Below are positions 7,384 through 13,821 of a stretch of DNA of 13,821 bases, piece after piece. The notes beneath the pieces are model-generated. The model searched no databases and was not told the DNA's origin. It saw nothing but the letters and a program-made list of their open reading frames with translations. This DNA is from Fibrobacterota bacterium (GTDB lineage: Bacteria; Fibrobacterota; Chitinivibrionia; Chitinivibrionales; Chitinispirillaceae), in assembly GCA_023436145.1 (NCBI GenBank), contig JAEZKP010000060.1:1-13821 (forward strand), given 5' to 3'. Made by a program: the position numbers and the translations under genes. Numbering within the stretch: position 1 is the stretch's first letter; each line of letters opens with the position of its first letter.

Positions 7384-8421
7384 TTACTTATTTACCACGT
7401 TGATTTTTGAACCGTCATGGAGCATCGTAAGCCCTGAGACAATAACATGATCATCAGCAGTGCACCCCTGAACAATTTCATATACATATCCGGTATTGAT
7501 ACCCAGTTTGACGCTCTTTTTAACCGCCTTGTCATTAACCGCAAAGAAAAGGTAGGGTTCATTTGTCCCGGAAAAATTGACCGCTTCAAGAGGTACATAT
7601 AATGCATCTGATTTTTCATTTACAATTGTATGAACCTGTTTGAACTGACCCGGTTTAAGAATGCGGTTCTTGTTTGGAAATCGTGCTGTTACTTTGAAAC
7701 TGTGTGCCAGCCCGTTTGCGCCCAGAGCGATATGGTCTATGACTCCCCACAGAGTGTCATTTTCCACCAGCAGGAAAGATTTCTGCCCTTTTTTGTAAAA
7801 ATTGACAGCCTGCTCATTTACCTGCATCTGTATCTCCATAGTTGATAAATCAGCAATCTTTACCATCCGGGTTTGAGATCCGATTTTACTGCCCTCAGTT
7901 TCATAAATTTCGATTACTGTTCCTGTGAATGGAGCAGTTACGTTTACTCCCACAGTAGCCTGACCCAGGTTCCGTTTGGCATCTTCATATTGTACCCGTG
8001 CTCCATCGACCTGCTCTTTGGAAATGGCACCCTGCTGTTGAAGCTTCTTTGCACGTTCATAAGCTTTCTGGGCATAATCAAATGCACTCTGAGCTACATC
8101 AATGGGTGAACCGCCATCGATTTCCATTACTGCCAGGATATCATCTTTTTTAACTATACTGCCCACTGCTACCTTTATCTCTTTTACTGTACCACCAAGA
8201 CCATTGGCCAGTGTGGCTTCCACCGCTCCCTGAAGAGTACCATTACTTCGTTCTATTCTTCTTATCACTCCTTGACCGATATTAATGGTGGTAACCGGTA
8301 TGCCTTTCTCTGCCTGGATCTGCTGGATGGTCCGGGGGGCACTCACCTCTTTTTTCTGGTTATTGCATCCTGCAAACATTAATGCCGCAGGAACAATAAG
8401 GGTTAATAACATACCTCGCAT
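7384..8421 (-). CDS. Periplasmic adaptor (membrane fusion) lipoprotein of the RND pump
   Basis: This adaptor bridges the inner-membrane pump and the outer-membrane channel. The 345 residues begin with a lipoprotein signal (MRGMLLTLIVPAALMFAGC, lipid-acceptor C19). The usual order follows: first half of the lipoyl domain (about 65-103, ANGLGGTVKEIKVAVGSIVKK), a short alpha-hairpin (about 104-152, AQKAYERAKKLQQQGAISKE), second lipoyl half (157-192, VTAPFTGTVIEIYETEGSKI), beta-barrel (195-265, ending KNRILKPGQF) and a membrane-proximal domain (275-345). It starts directly after the TAA of the channel gene (TAAATG), with GGAGG inside the end of that gene, so the two are translationally coupled. 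Substrate cannot be inferred from it. Confidence 0.93.
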   Translation of the reverse strand: MRGMLLTLIVPAALMFAGCNNQKKEVSAPRTIQQIQAEKGIPVTTINIGQGVIRRIERSNGTLQGAVEATLANGLGGTVKEIKVAVGSIVKKDDILAVMEIDGGSPIDVAQSAFDYAQKAYERAKKLQQQGAISKEQVDGARVQYEDAKRNLGQATVGVNVTAPFTGTVIEIYETEGSKIGSQTRMVKIADLSTMEIQMQVNEQAVNFYKKGQKSFLLVENDTLWGVIDHIALGANGLAHSFKVTARFPNKNRILKPGQFKQVHTIVNEKSDALYVPLEAVNFSGTNEPYLFFAVNDKAVKKSVKLGINTGYVYEIVQGCTADDHVIVSGLTMLHDGSKINVVNK

Positions 8422-9846
8422 TTATTTTTCCTCCTGGTCTGCTGATAATAAAGAATTATCTCCAATTAACATTTTTATTCCGGTAATTGCGGTATTGAGT
8501 TTATGTACAGCGCTATTATAGGCAAGTTTGGAAAGGCTTAACTGTTGCTTACTGTTGGTCAGATCCACCTGGGTAATCTGTCCTATTTCATATGCTACAG
8601 AGGCAATTTGAGCACCCTGGGTGGTAAGTGCAATAAGGTGCAGCGCTTCAGCACACTCCTCCTTGGCAACCGCCAGTTCTTCATAACAATTGGCTAATGC
8701 AAGGCTGAGCTGGTTGAGAGTTTTATTTCTTGTCTCCTGCATTTTCTGCTCTTCATAACCGGCTTGTTTGACTTTCTGCAGTCTCTGCCCGCCGGAATAG
8801 ATCGGGATGGATGCGCCGATAAAAATCTTCTGGTCATCACCCCAGCTCGGCTCATCACCTCTGTCAAACATGGTTATTCTTGAAACCGATGCACCTGCAT
8901 ATACGGTAGGCAAATAATCGGCTTTAGCGATTTTTATCTGCATCTGCTGCATCTGGATTCCCTTGTCGATCTGTTGAATAGAAACATTTTCGCTTATCAA
9001 ACGTCTCAGGGCCTCCTCTTCAGTCACATTGAATTCTATCACCACAAGTGAATCGGTCAGACTGATCTGATCAGGATCATCATCCATAGATGCAATGGTA
9101 AGCAGATTTTTTATAGCCAGATGCCGGTTTTTTTCTGCATCTCTTAGCGCGAATCTGGACTGTTGAAGAGAAAACATGGAATTAAGAGTGTCAAGTACAT
9201 TGCCTTTACCGCTCTCCAGTCGTGCCCTGGTAAGCCGGTGTGTCTCCTCTGCAAGTGCTACTGCCTGCAATTGCACTTGTCTGTTCTGCTCGGCCAGCAA
9301 TGCACTGTTGTAAGCATTGGTGATCTCTTTTGCCAGGGTGAACTTGGTGCTCTTATACTTCAGATCCAAAGATCCATAATACATCTGGGCGATCTTCAGC
9401 CCTTTGGATATTTTCCCCTGGGCGAAGATGGGCTGAGTGACAGAAAGTCCCAAAGCAATAGTGTTCTTGCCAGGTGTTAAATCAAAGTCAGAAAAAGAGG
9501 AGACTATCTGGTCGATTGCACTGGCAATGGTGGCATCATTAATAAACCCAGGCTGATTCTCATCCAGATAGCTTGAAATACCACTTCCGCCCGCACTACT
9601 CATGTCAAAAGAGTAGGGAATGAATTGTCTGGGTGTAAGCTGGTAATTTACCGATGCTTCAATAGCGGGAAACCCCTTGCCCCGGTATTCCTTTTCCACA
9701 CTTTGGGCTGAGGCTATCTCATTTTTAATCAGATTGAGTTCTTCAGCATGTGAAAATGCGTATTGGAGTATCTCCTTTTTGGAAAGCTCTTTGCTCCACA
9801 CAGTTAATGGTATGATCAGCAAAATAAGCAGGATGATATTTTTCAT
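8422..9846 (-). CDS. TolC-family outer-membrane efflux channel
   Basis: This is the trimeric outer-membrane duct of the tripartite pump. I place the start at the ATG at 9846, giving 474 residues: it has AGAGGA upstream and a clean signal peptide (MKNIILLILLIIPLTVWSKE). An in-frame ATG at 9945 would add 33 residues with no signal-like N-terminus and would lie inside the operator-like repeat. The two structural repeats of outer-membrane efflux proteins are visible. The first has the helical pair RARLESGKGNVLDTLNSMFS and QQSRFALRDAEKNRHLAIK (about 207-246). The second has AYEIGQITQVDLTNSKQQLS and KLAYNSAVHKLNTAITGIK (418-458). Predicted strand regions lie near 62-80 (with VNYQLTPRQFIPYSF), 130-142 and 312-352. 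It is first gene of the efflux operon. Confidence 0.93.
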   Translation of the reverse strand: MKNIILLILLIIPLTVWSKELSKKEILQYAFSHAEELNLIKNEIASAQSVEKEYRGKGFPAIEASVNYQLTPRQFIPYSFDMSSAGGSGISSYLDENQPGFINDATIASAIDQIVSSFSDFDLTPGKNTIALGLSVTQPIFAQGKISKGLKIAQMYYGSLDLKYKSTKFTLAKEITNAYNSALLAEQNRQVQLQAVALAEETHRLTRARLESGKGNVLDTLNSMFSLQQSRFALRDAEKNRHLAIKNLLTIASMDDDPDQISLTDSLVVIEFNVTEEEALRRLISENVSIQQIDKGIQMQQMQIKIAKADYLPTVYAGASVSRITMFDRGDEPSWGDDQKIFIGASIPIYSGGQRLQKVKQAGYEEQKMQETRNKTLNQLSLALANCYEELAVAKEECAEALHLIALTTQGAQIASVAYEIGQITQVDLTNSKQQLSLSKLAYNSAVHKLNTAITGIKMLIGDNSLLSADQEEK

Positions 9847-9890
9847 GACAATTCCTCTTTTTATTTGGGTTTTCCGGTAGATGTCTTTAT

Positions 9891-9919
9891 ATAATACAAA
9901 ATAAAAGAGGCCAAAGCAA
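9891..9919 (-). promoter_or_regulatory. Likely sigma-70-type promoter of the efflux operon
   Basis: On the minus strand, TTGCTT (9914-9919, -35) and TATTAT (9891-9896, -10; five of six consensus bases) are separated by exactly 17 bases. The -10 is about 45 bp upstream of the channel start codon. The -35 is a partial match (TTG kept). Confidence 0.45.
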
Positions 9920-9925
9920 CACAAT

Positions 9926-9964
9926 TGTGACATGTGAGTCACCAAAATTCACTCATGCGTCACA
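9926..9964. promoter_or_regulatory. 39-bp composite inverted repeat, candidate TetR operator
   Basis: TGTGAC (9926-9931) pairs with GTCACA (9959-9964), and TGAGT (9935-9939) pairs with ACTCA (9951-9955). Both pairs are centred on base 9945, so each half reads TGTGAC-N3-TGAGT. The left half is also a smaller palindrome, GTGAC-N6-GTCAC (9927-9942). The site ends six bases upstream of the predicted -35 of the efflux operon, whose last gene is a TetR regulator. Binding is inferred from position and symmetry. Confidence 0.5.
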
Positions 9965-9984
9965 TTTTAAACTTGAGAGGTGCA

Positions 9985-10441
9985 TTATTCAGTTAAAATG
10001 CTGTTATTAGGATAGATTCCAATTTGGCTGGCTACTCGGGAAAAGACTTTCTGTTCATCAGCAATACAAACTTGTATTGATCTGGGATTATGAAATGAGG
10101 GATTGGGACTTGCAAGGTAAAACTCCAGACAATACCATTGGCCGACTTCATTATTAAAGGTTTGTGAAATTATCTCCTGCACTCCAGTATTATGCAGCAG
10201 ATCAACGAACATCTCCCCATCAACAGGAAACATCATTTAAAAAGATTATGCCAATCGACTCCATATTCTCCAATTTTCCACCCATATAAGCTATTATTAC
10301 CATGGGATTACGTTTTCCAGGAATTATTGACAGCACACCAGAGAAACCACCATCTTCGAAAGAGCCATTAACGATGAGGTTCGCATGTGTACTCATTATA
10401 ACCACTGATAAAAGGAAAAGAATTGTGTTTGCGAAAAGAAG
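9985..10441 (-). pseudogene. Decayed gene for a secreted 'choice-of-anchor'/DUF642-like protein
   Basis: Two adjacent minus-strand frames together resemble a small exported protein. The first frame gives a hydrophobic signal-like stretch (ANTILFLLSVVIMSTHA) followed by NLIVNGSFEDGG, the classic N-terminus of choice-of-anchor and DUF642 proteins. The second gives DGEMFVDLLHNTGVQEIISQ and TFNNEVGQWYCLEFYLA, matching the family's 'DLNG...ISQTF...GQTYTLSF' region. Removing one T from the TTT run at 10228-10230 joins them. A strong AAAGGAG (10449-10455) precedes the first frame, but the codon at the expected start position is CTT, so the start codon is lost too. The C-terminus looks short, with the usual final 'DNV' strand absent. 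I place it as a pseudogene. The exact family is a judgement from motif memory. Confidence 0.6.
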
Positions 10442-10580
10442 TGTATATCTCCTTTGTTTAAATTAGTTTGGACAAAGCATGTAAGGCGGTGAAGATAAGC
10501 AATCTACAAAATAAATTTAATCACTTGAAATAACAATGAATTCGATTCAGTTCATAATAGCTGATTTTGATAATGATAAG

Positions 10581-10608
10581 TTGACTATTGAATGAAGTCT
10601 GATATATA
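10581..10608 (+). promoter_or_regulatory. Promoter candidate for the HzsA-related gene
   Basis: TTGACT (10581-10586, five of six -35 bases) and TATATA (10603-10608, four of six -10 bases) are 16 bases apart. Transcription would start near 10615 and leave a leader of roughly 155 bases beginning with the hairpin at 10611-10657. Confidence 0.4.
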
Positions 10609-10610
10609 GG

Positions 10611-10657
10611 TGCTGGTAACTCCTGCAGACCACTCACTTGGCTGTCAGGAAGCAGCA
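10611..10657 (+). ncRNA. Extended imperfect hairpin in the mRNA leader (unclassified structure)
   Basis: Four nested pairings line up: TGCTG (10611-10615) with CAGCA (10653-10657), TCCTG (10621-10625) with CAGGA (10646-10650), CAG (10626-10628) with CTG (10642-10644), and CC (10630-10631) with GG (10640-10641), closing an eight-base loop. That gives fifteen pairs interrupted by an internal loop and single bulges. It matches no riboswitch class that I recognise. It could be a cis-regulatory leader or chance folding. Confidence 0.35.
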
Positions 10658-10769
10658 GATGGGTAAGCATATAAGGACAATGATGTCTACACAGAAAGGG
10701 TAACAGTTTTGGAATAAAGAACCAAATTTATTTATATTGATTCTATATATATAACGAGACAGGAGGCCT

Positions 10770-13484
10770 ATGAAAGCTTTTCTGATTAGCATTATGAGTA
10801 TCATAATTGGTATCGTTTCAATTGAATGTAAGGCTTATGCTGCAGATTCTGCTACAATTACAGCTTACTGGGAGCAGCAGTACATTGAATTGGAACAGAA
10901 AATGGAAAAGAGATCGCTGGCCAAAGCAGTTGTTGCTCCGACGGATATGCTTGATACCAATGCACTGATCCTTACCAGTGACAACACACCTGTGGATGTC
11001 ATTCTCCGGCGCACCAGACTCTTGCTTCAGGATCTAAAAAGCAGGAAAAGATCATCAAAATGGACAATGCTGGAGCAGGAGTTAAGAAAACTGGAGCAGG
11101 GGAAAAACCTTAAGGGACTGGCCAAATCATCATCAGCACAAAATACGGCAGGGGATAAAGAGCTATTCCGGGAAATCAGTGCATTGAATAAGAGAATTGC
11201 ACTTGAGAATCCATTGCTGGATTTTGATGATCTTCTTTTTGTGGGCTATAAGCTTCCTATAAATGAGAGGCACATGTGCGATCAATATAACCCTTGGAAT
11301 ATCACAACAGGTGGTGGATTATATATTTTGAAAAATTTTAAAACAGAACCGGTTTTGGTAAATGTTTTAGCAAACTCAAAGGTAGAAAACGGAAGGTTTG
11401 CCGGAACAAGTTTATCCGGTGGAGCATTTCTTTCCCCTGATCTGTCCTTTGATGGAAAAACGATTCTTTTTGCCTGGTCACCTTCCACCGATAAATGTTA
11501 TCACATCTTCAAGGTTAATGTTGATGGGACAAATCTGGTACAGCTGACAGATGGGTCTTCATCGGAGTTTAAATTTTTACCTGGTGATAATCATAATGAT
11601 TTTGATCCTATCTGGCTTCCAAACGGACGTATTGTGTTCATTTCGGATCGTCGGGGTGGTTATGGACGATGCCATACAAAAGGGAAACCGACTTTTACAT
11701 TGCATTCTATGAAAGACGATGGCAGTGATTTGATTTGTCTGAGTTATCATGAAACTAATGAATGGCACCCCAGTGTAGACAATGACGGTAAGATTGTATA
11801 TACCCGCTGGGATTACGTTGATCGTGATGATTGCATAGCGCATCATTTGTGGACCTGCTATCCTGATGGTCGCAATCCCCGTTCTCCACATGGGAATTAT
11901 CCTCACCCTTTTGAGACAATCACTGGTTCGGGCGATGGTAGAGGGGCTCGTCCCAATGCAGAATTAAATATTCGTGCAATTCCCAATTCACGCAAATATA
12001 TCGCTACTGCAACTGGTCACCATGCTTATTCTTTTGGTGAACTTATAATTATTGATCCATTAATAGAAGATGACGGAAAAGTGTCCCAAGTAAAGAGAAT
12101 TACCAGTGCCTGGACGAACTGGCCCGATGCGCAGGGGCCTTATGGTACTCCCTGGCCGTTAAGTGAAGATTATTATATTTGCAACAAAGACAATACTATT
12201 ATTCTGCGTGACAGATTTGGTGGCGAGCAACTGATATACTCCAACAGTTCCTGGAGACCCATCGATCCAATACCGGTAAAAGCAAGGCCAAAGCCTTTTT
12301 CAATAGCCACTGGTACATGGCAGGGAGAGCGCAAAGACGCGCCAGACCATCACAGAGCTACGATCATGGTAGCCGATGTTTACACATCAGATATGCCTCT
12401 GCCGAAAAACGCTGTGGTTAAATCGATGCGCATTGTTCAGGTCTTTCCAAAAGAAACAAGACTTATTAATGAGCCCCGCAACGGGTATCCTTCAGAAGCT
12501 CTGATCCGTATGTCACTTGGTACGGTCCCGGTTGAATCTGATGGCAGTGTTTACTGTGAAGCCCCTGTAGGAAAGATCATTTATTTTCAATTATTAGATG
12601 AAAAGGGTTTGGCTGTCCATTCGATGCGCTCTGCGACCTATGTTCATGAGGGTGAACAGATGTCTTGTCTGGGATGTCATGAGAATAAGTGGAAAGCCAC
12701 ACCCTCTGGAACTCAAAAAATTGCCTTTAAAAGAGCTCCTTCTACTCTCACACCTGATGCAGGCGGGGTGGAACCGGTAAATTTTGCCCGCCTGGTGAAA
12801 CCGGTTTTTGACAAAAATTGCACTCCCTGTCACAAAGGTAAAGCACAGGCTCCGGATATGAGCTTTGGAAGTTTGAAAAAGTATGCTTTCTATTTTTGTG
12901 GTGATGGTAATCCGTTTATAAACGGAGACATCAAAACACCGGTTAAAGGCGGTTCCCGAACTACTCCAGGAAAGTTCGGAGCGTCTTTTTCCCAACTGAT
13001 AAAACATCTGGATGGATCTCATCATGGGGCCACTTTAACTGATGATGAGTTCAAGAGAGTAGCTTTATGGCTGGATCTCAATTCGATGGAGCTGGGTGCA
13101 GAATATAAAGTGGAAGAACAGAGGAAAGGAAATCTGGTTTGGCCTCGTATTGATGTTGATCCTTCCAATCCGCAGGGGATCGAAAAAGATTATCCTTTAC
13201 CAAATGCCACTGTCATCACAGATAAAATCTCAAAAGGAATGTTCAAGATTTGCAGAGCCGGTTCCCTGATAAAAATATCAGACCCGGATGCATCCATAAG
13301 CCATGTCTCTCTGTTTAATATGAACGGGCAACTTATCCGTAAATGGTTCCCGAAGATGGACAACGGATCAATCAGTATTGATCTGAAGGAATACCCTGTT
13401 GCAAAGGGAACATATGTTCTAAACGTATATAGTACCAAACAAAAGGGGTCTGATGTGTCCAATGGAGTACTTGCCATTCATTAA
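10770..13484 (+). CDS. HzsA-related secreted dihaem protein with a Por-type C-terminal sorting domain
   Basis: This resembles the alpha subunit of hydrazine synthase but stands alone, so its reaction is unknown. The 904 residues show a signal peptide (MKAFLISIMSIIIGIVSIEC, likely cleavage AYA-A near 24), a helical N-terminal region (28-145), then the HzsA-like core beginning NPLLDFDDLLFVGY (147-160) and HMCDQYNPW (168-176). Beta-propeller/TolB-like repeats span about 215-430: LSPDLSFDGKTILFAW, FDPIWLPNGRIVFISDRRGG and HPSVDNDGKIVYTRWD. Two c-type haem sites follow: C633-LG-C636-H637 and C684-TP-C687-H688. D171, C301, H333 and H637 are candidates for the zinc site known in HzsA. Residues about 835-904 resemble a type IX secretion sorting domain (VSLFNMNGQLIRKW...GTYVLNVY...GVLAIH). 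AGGAGG precedes the ATG by three bases. There are no hzsB/hzsC neighbours. Confidence 0.85.
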   Translation: MKAFLISIMSIIIGIVSIECKAYAADSATITAYWEQQYIELEQKMEKRSLAKAVVAPTDMLDTNALILTSDNTPVDVILRRTRLLLQDLKSRKRSSKWTMLEQELRKLEQGKNLKGLAKSSSAQNTAGDKELFREISALNKRIALENPLLDFDDLLFVGYKLPINERHMCDQYNPWNITTGGGLYILKNFKTEPVLVNVLANSKVENGRFAGTSLSGGAFLSPDLSFDGKTILFAWSPSTDKCYHIFKVNVDGTNLVQLTDGSSSEFKFLPGDNHNDFDPIWLPNGRIVFISDRRGGYGRCHTKGKPTFTLHSMKDDGSDLICLSYHETNEWHPSVDNDGKIVYTRWDYVDRDDCIAHHLWTCYPDGRNPRSPHGNYPHPFETITGSGDGRGARPNAELNIRAIPNSRKYIATATGHHAYSFGELIIIDPLIEDDGKVSQVKRITSAWTNWPDAQGPYGTPWPLSEDYYICNKDNTIILRDRFGGEQLIYSNSSWRPIDPIPVKARPKPFSIATGTWQGERKDAPDHHRATIMVADVYTSDMPLPKNAVVKSMRIVQVFPKETRLINEPRNGYPSEALIRMSLGTVPVESDGSVYCEAPVGKIIYFQLLDEKGLAVHSMRSATYVHEGEQMSCLGCHENKWKATPSGTQKIAFKRAPSTLTPDAGGVEPVNFARLVKPVFDKNCTPCHKGKAQAPDMSFGSLKKYAFYFCGDGNPFINGDIKTPVKGGSRTTPGKFGASFSQLIKHLDGSHHGATLTDDEFKRVALWLDLNSMELGAEYKVEEQRKGNLVWPRIDVDPSNPQGIEKDYPLPNATVITDKISKGMFKICRAGSLIKISDPDASISHVSLFNMNGQLIRKWFPKMDNGSISIDLKEYPVAKGTYVLNVYSTKQKGSDVSNGVLAIH

Positions 13485-13501
13485 GATCTGCAGAAAAGAA
13501 T

Positions 13502-13533
13502 ATTGTGCCGGAATACGAATGAACCGGCACAAT
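13502..13533. terminator. Bidirectional terminator hairpin between convergent genes
   Basis: ATTGTGCCGG (13502-13511) and CCGGCACAAT (13524-13533) are perfect 10-bp inverted repeats around a 12-base loop. The stem ends 12 bp after the histidine-kinase stop on the minus strand, where it is followed by a T-rich ATTCTTTTCTG. It begins 17 bp after the HzsA-related stop on the plus strand. It probably serves both genes. Confidence 0.75.
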
Positions 13534-13545
13534 GATTTCCTGGTT

Positions 13546-13821
13546 TTATACTAATGTGAAAAAGAAAACAGCTCCCTCATTTGGCTTTCCTTCTGCCCAT
13601 ACTTTACCTTTATGGCGCCCTATTACCCTCTGTACAATCGACAAACCGATTCCGGTGCCGCCAAAATTCCTTTCGGTGTGTCCCTGCCTGAACGGCTCGA
13701 ATATTTTTTCCGCATATTTCATATCGAACCCCACACCATTGTCTCTGATAAAGTAAACAGGTCGATTGTCAATAAAAACAGTCCCAAATTCAATCCTGGT
13801 AATCTCTTTTGTAGAAGTGAA
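13546..13821 (-). CDS. Sensor histidine kinase, C-terminal ATP-binding end (partial)
   Basis: The minus-strand frame is open to the window edge. It encodes the last 91 residues of a HATPase_c domain, the part of a two-component sensor kinase that binds ATP. Visible blocks are the G1 box (IRDNGVGFD), the F box (IFEPFRQGHTERNFGGTG) and the G2 box (GTGIGLSIVQRVIGRHKGKV), ending in the usual strand GAVFFFTLV. The DNGVGFDM...FEPFRQGHTE...GTGIGLSIVQRVI pattern is typical of PAS-containing hybrid or phytochrome-like kinases, but the sensor part lies outside the window. It converges on the HzsA-related gene. Confidence 0.9.
   Translation of the reverse strand, partial: FTSTKEITRIEFGTVFIDNRPVYFIRDNGVGFDMKYAEKIFEPFRQGHTERNFGGTGIGLSIVQRVIGRHKGKVWAEGKPNEGAVFFFTLV

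Larger units (their letters stand above)
10456..10769. other. Leader and intergenic region upstream of the HzsA-related gene
   Basis: No coding region is supported here. The stretch separates the decayed gene (minus) from the HzsA-related gene (plus). It carries a promoter candidate (10581-10608), an imperfect extended hairpin (10611-10657) and, just before the start codon, AGGAGG at 10761-10766 with an unusually short three-base gap to the ATG. Confidence 0.5.

Noticed and set aside
9847..9945. Longer start for the outer-membrane channel at 9945
   Set aside because: The extra 33 residues contain no signal peptide and would place the start codon inside the operator-like repeat. The ATG at 9846 has a ribosome binding site and a clean signal sequence.
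10611..10690. Match to a cyclic-di-GMP or cobalamin riboswitch
   Set aside because: The conserved core bases of those classes are not present. Only the hairpin is supported.
10770..13484. Evidence for an anammox hydrazine synthase
   Set aside because: No hzsB or hzsC gene is adjacent, the protein has a Por-type tail, and the rest of the window has no anammox hallmark. HzsA-related proteins occur outside anammox bacteria.

Overview
This AT-rich window (roughly 40% G+C by eye) comes from a Gram-negative bacterium. It encodes a complete RND tripartite efflux system (outer-membrane channel, lipoprotein adaptor, inner-membrane pump), a periplasmic molybdate-binding protein, and a large secreted dihaem protein. 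That last protein ends in a domain resembling a type IX secretion (Por) sorting domain, which points to the Fibrobacterota/Bacteroidota/Chlorobiota part of the tree. Fibrobacterota (Chitinivibrionia-like) is my best guess, but it is inference only.

Layout. (1) 1-372: the C-terminal part or whole of a small unrecognised membrane protein. (2) 373-1075: about 700 bp without a convincing gene. It holds a fold-back, MITE-like element (about 395-728) with 16-bp perfect terminal inverted repeats and an internal 7-bp tandem repeat, then a perfect 20-bp palindrome and a second inverted repeat with the same half-site. (3) 1076-3278: modA-modB-modC, a compact molybdate ABC importer operon. Its ATPase lacks the usual C-terminal molybdate-binding (MOP/TOBE) domain. 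(4) 3279-3566: a convergent intergenic region with weak hairpins. (5) 9846 down to 3567 on the minus strand: a four-gene efflux operon, ordered TolC-like channel, adaptor, RND pump, TetR regulator. It has a likely promoter and a 39-bp inverted-repeat operator candidate just upstream. The pump lacks the TM4 aspartate pair and the TM10 lysine that carry protons in AcrB. (6) 9985-10441, minus: a decayed gene for a secreted 'choice-of-anchor'/DUF642-like protein, with no start codon and a one-base frameshift. (7) 10456-10769: a leader region with a good promoter candidate and an extended imperfect hairpin. (8) 10770-13484, plus: a 904-residue HzsA-related protein (signal peptide, beta-propeller-like middle region, two CXXCH haem sites, Por-type tail). 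(9) 13502-13533: a strong bidirectional terminator, followed by the 3' end of a histidine kinase on the minus strand that runs off the window.

How the parts work together. The three mod genes import molybdate. The efflux genes form one drug/metabolite export unit that probably controls itself through its last gene, the TetR regulator. The HzsA-related gene stands alone. No hydrazine synthase beta/gamma genes are beside it, so anammox chemistry should not be assumed. It is the most interesting item here: a stand-alone dihaem, probable zinc-site protein that appears to be exported to the cell surface.
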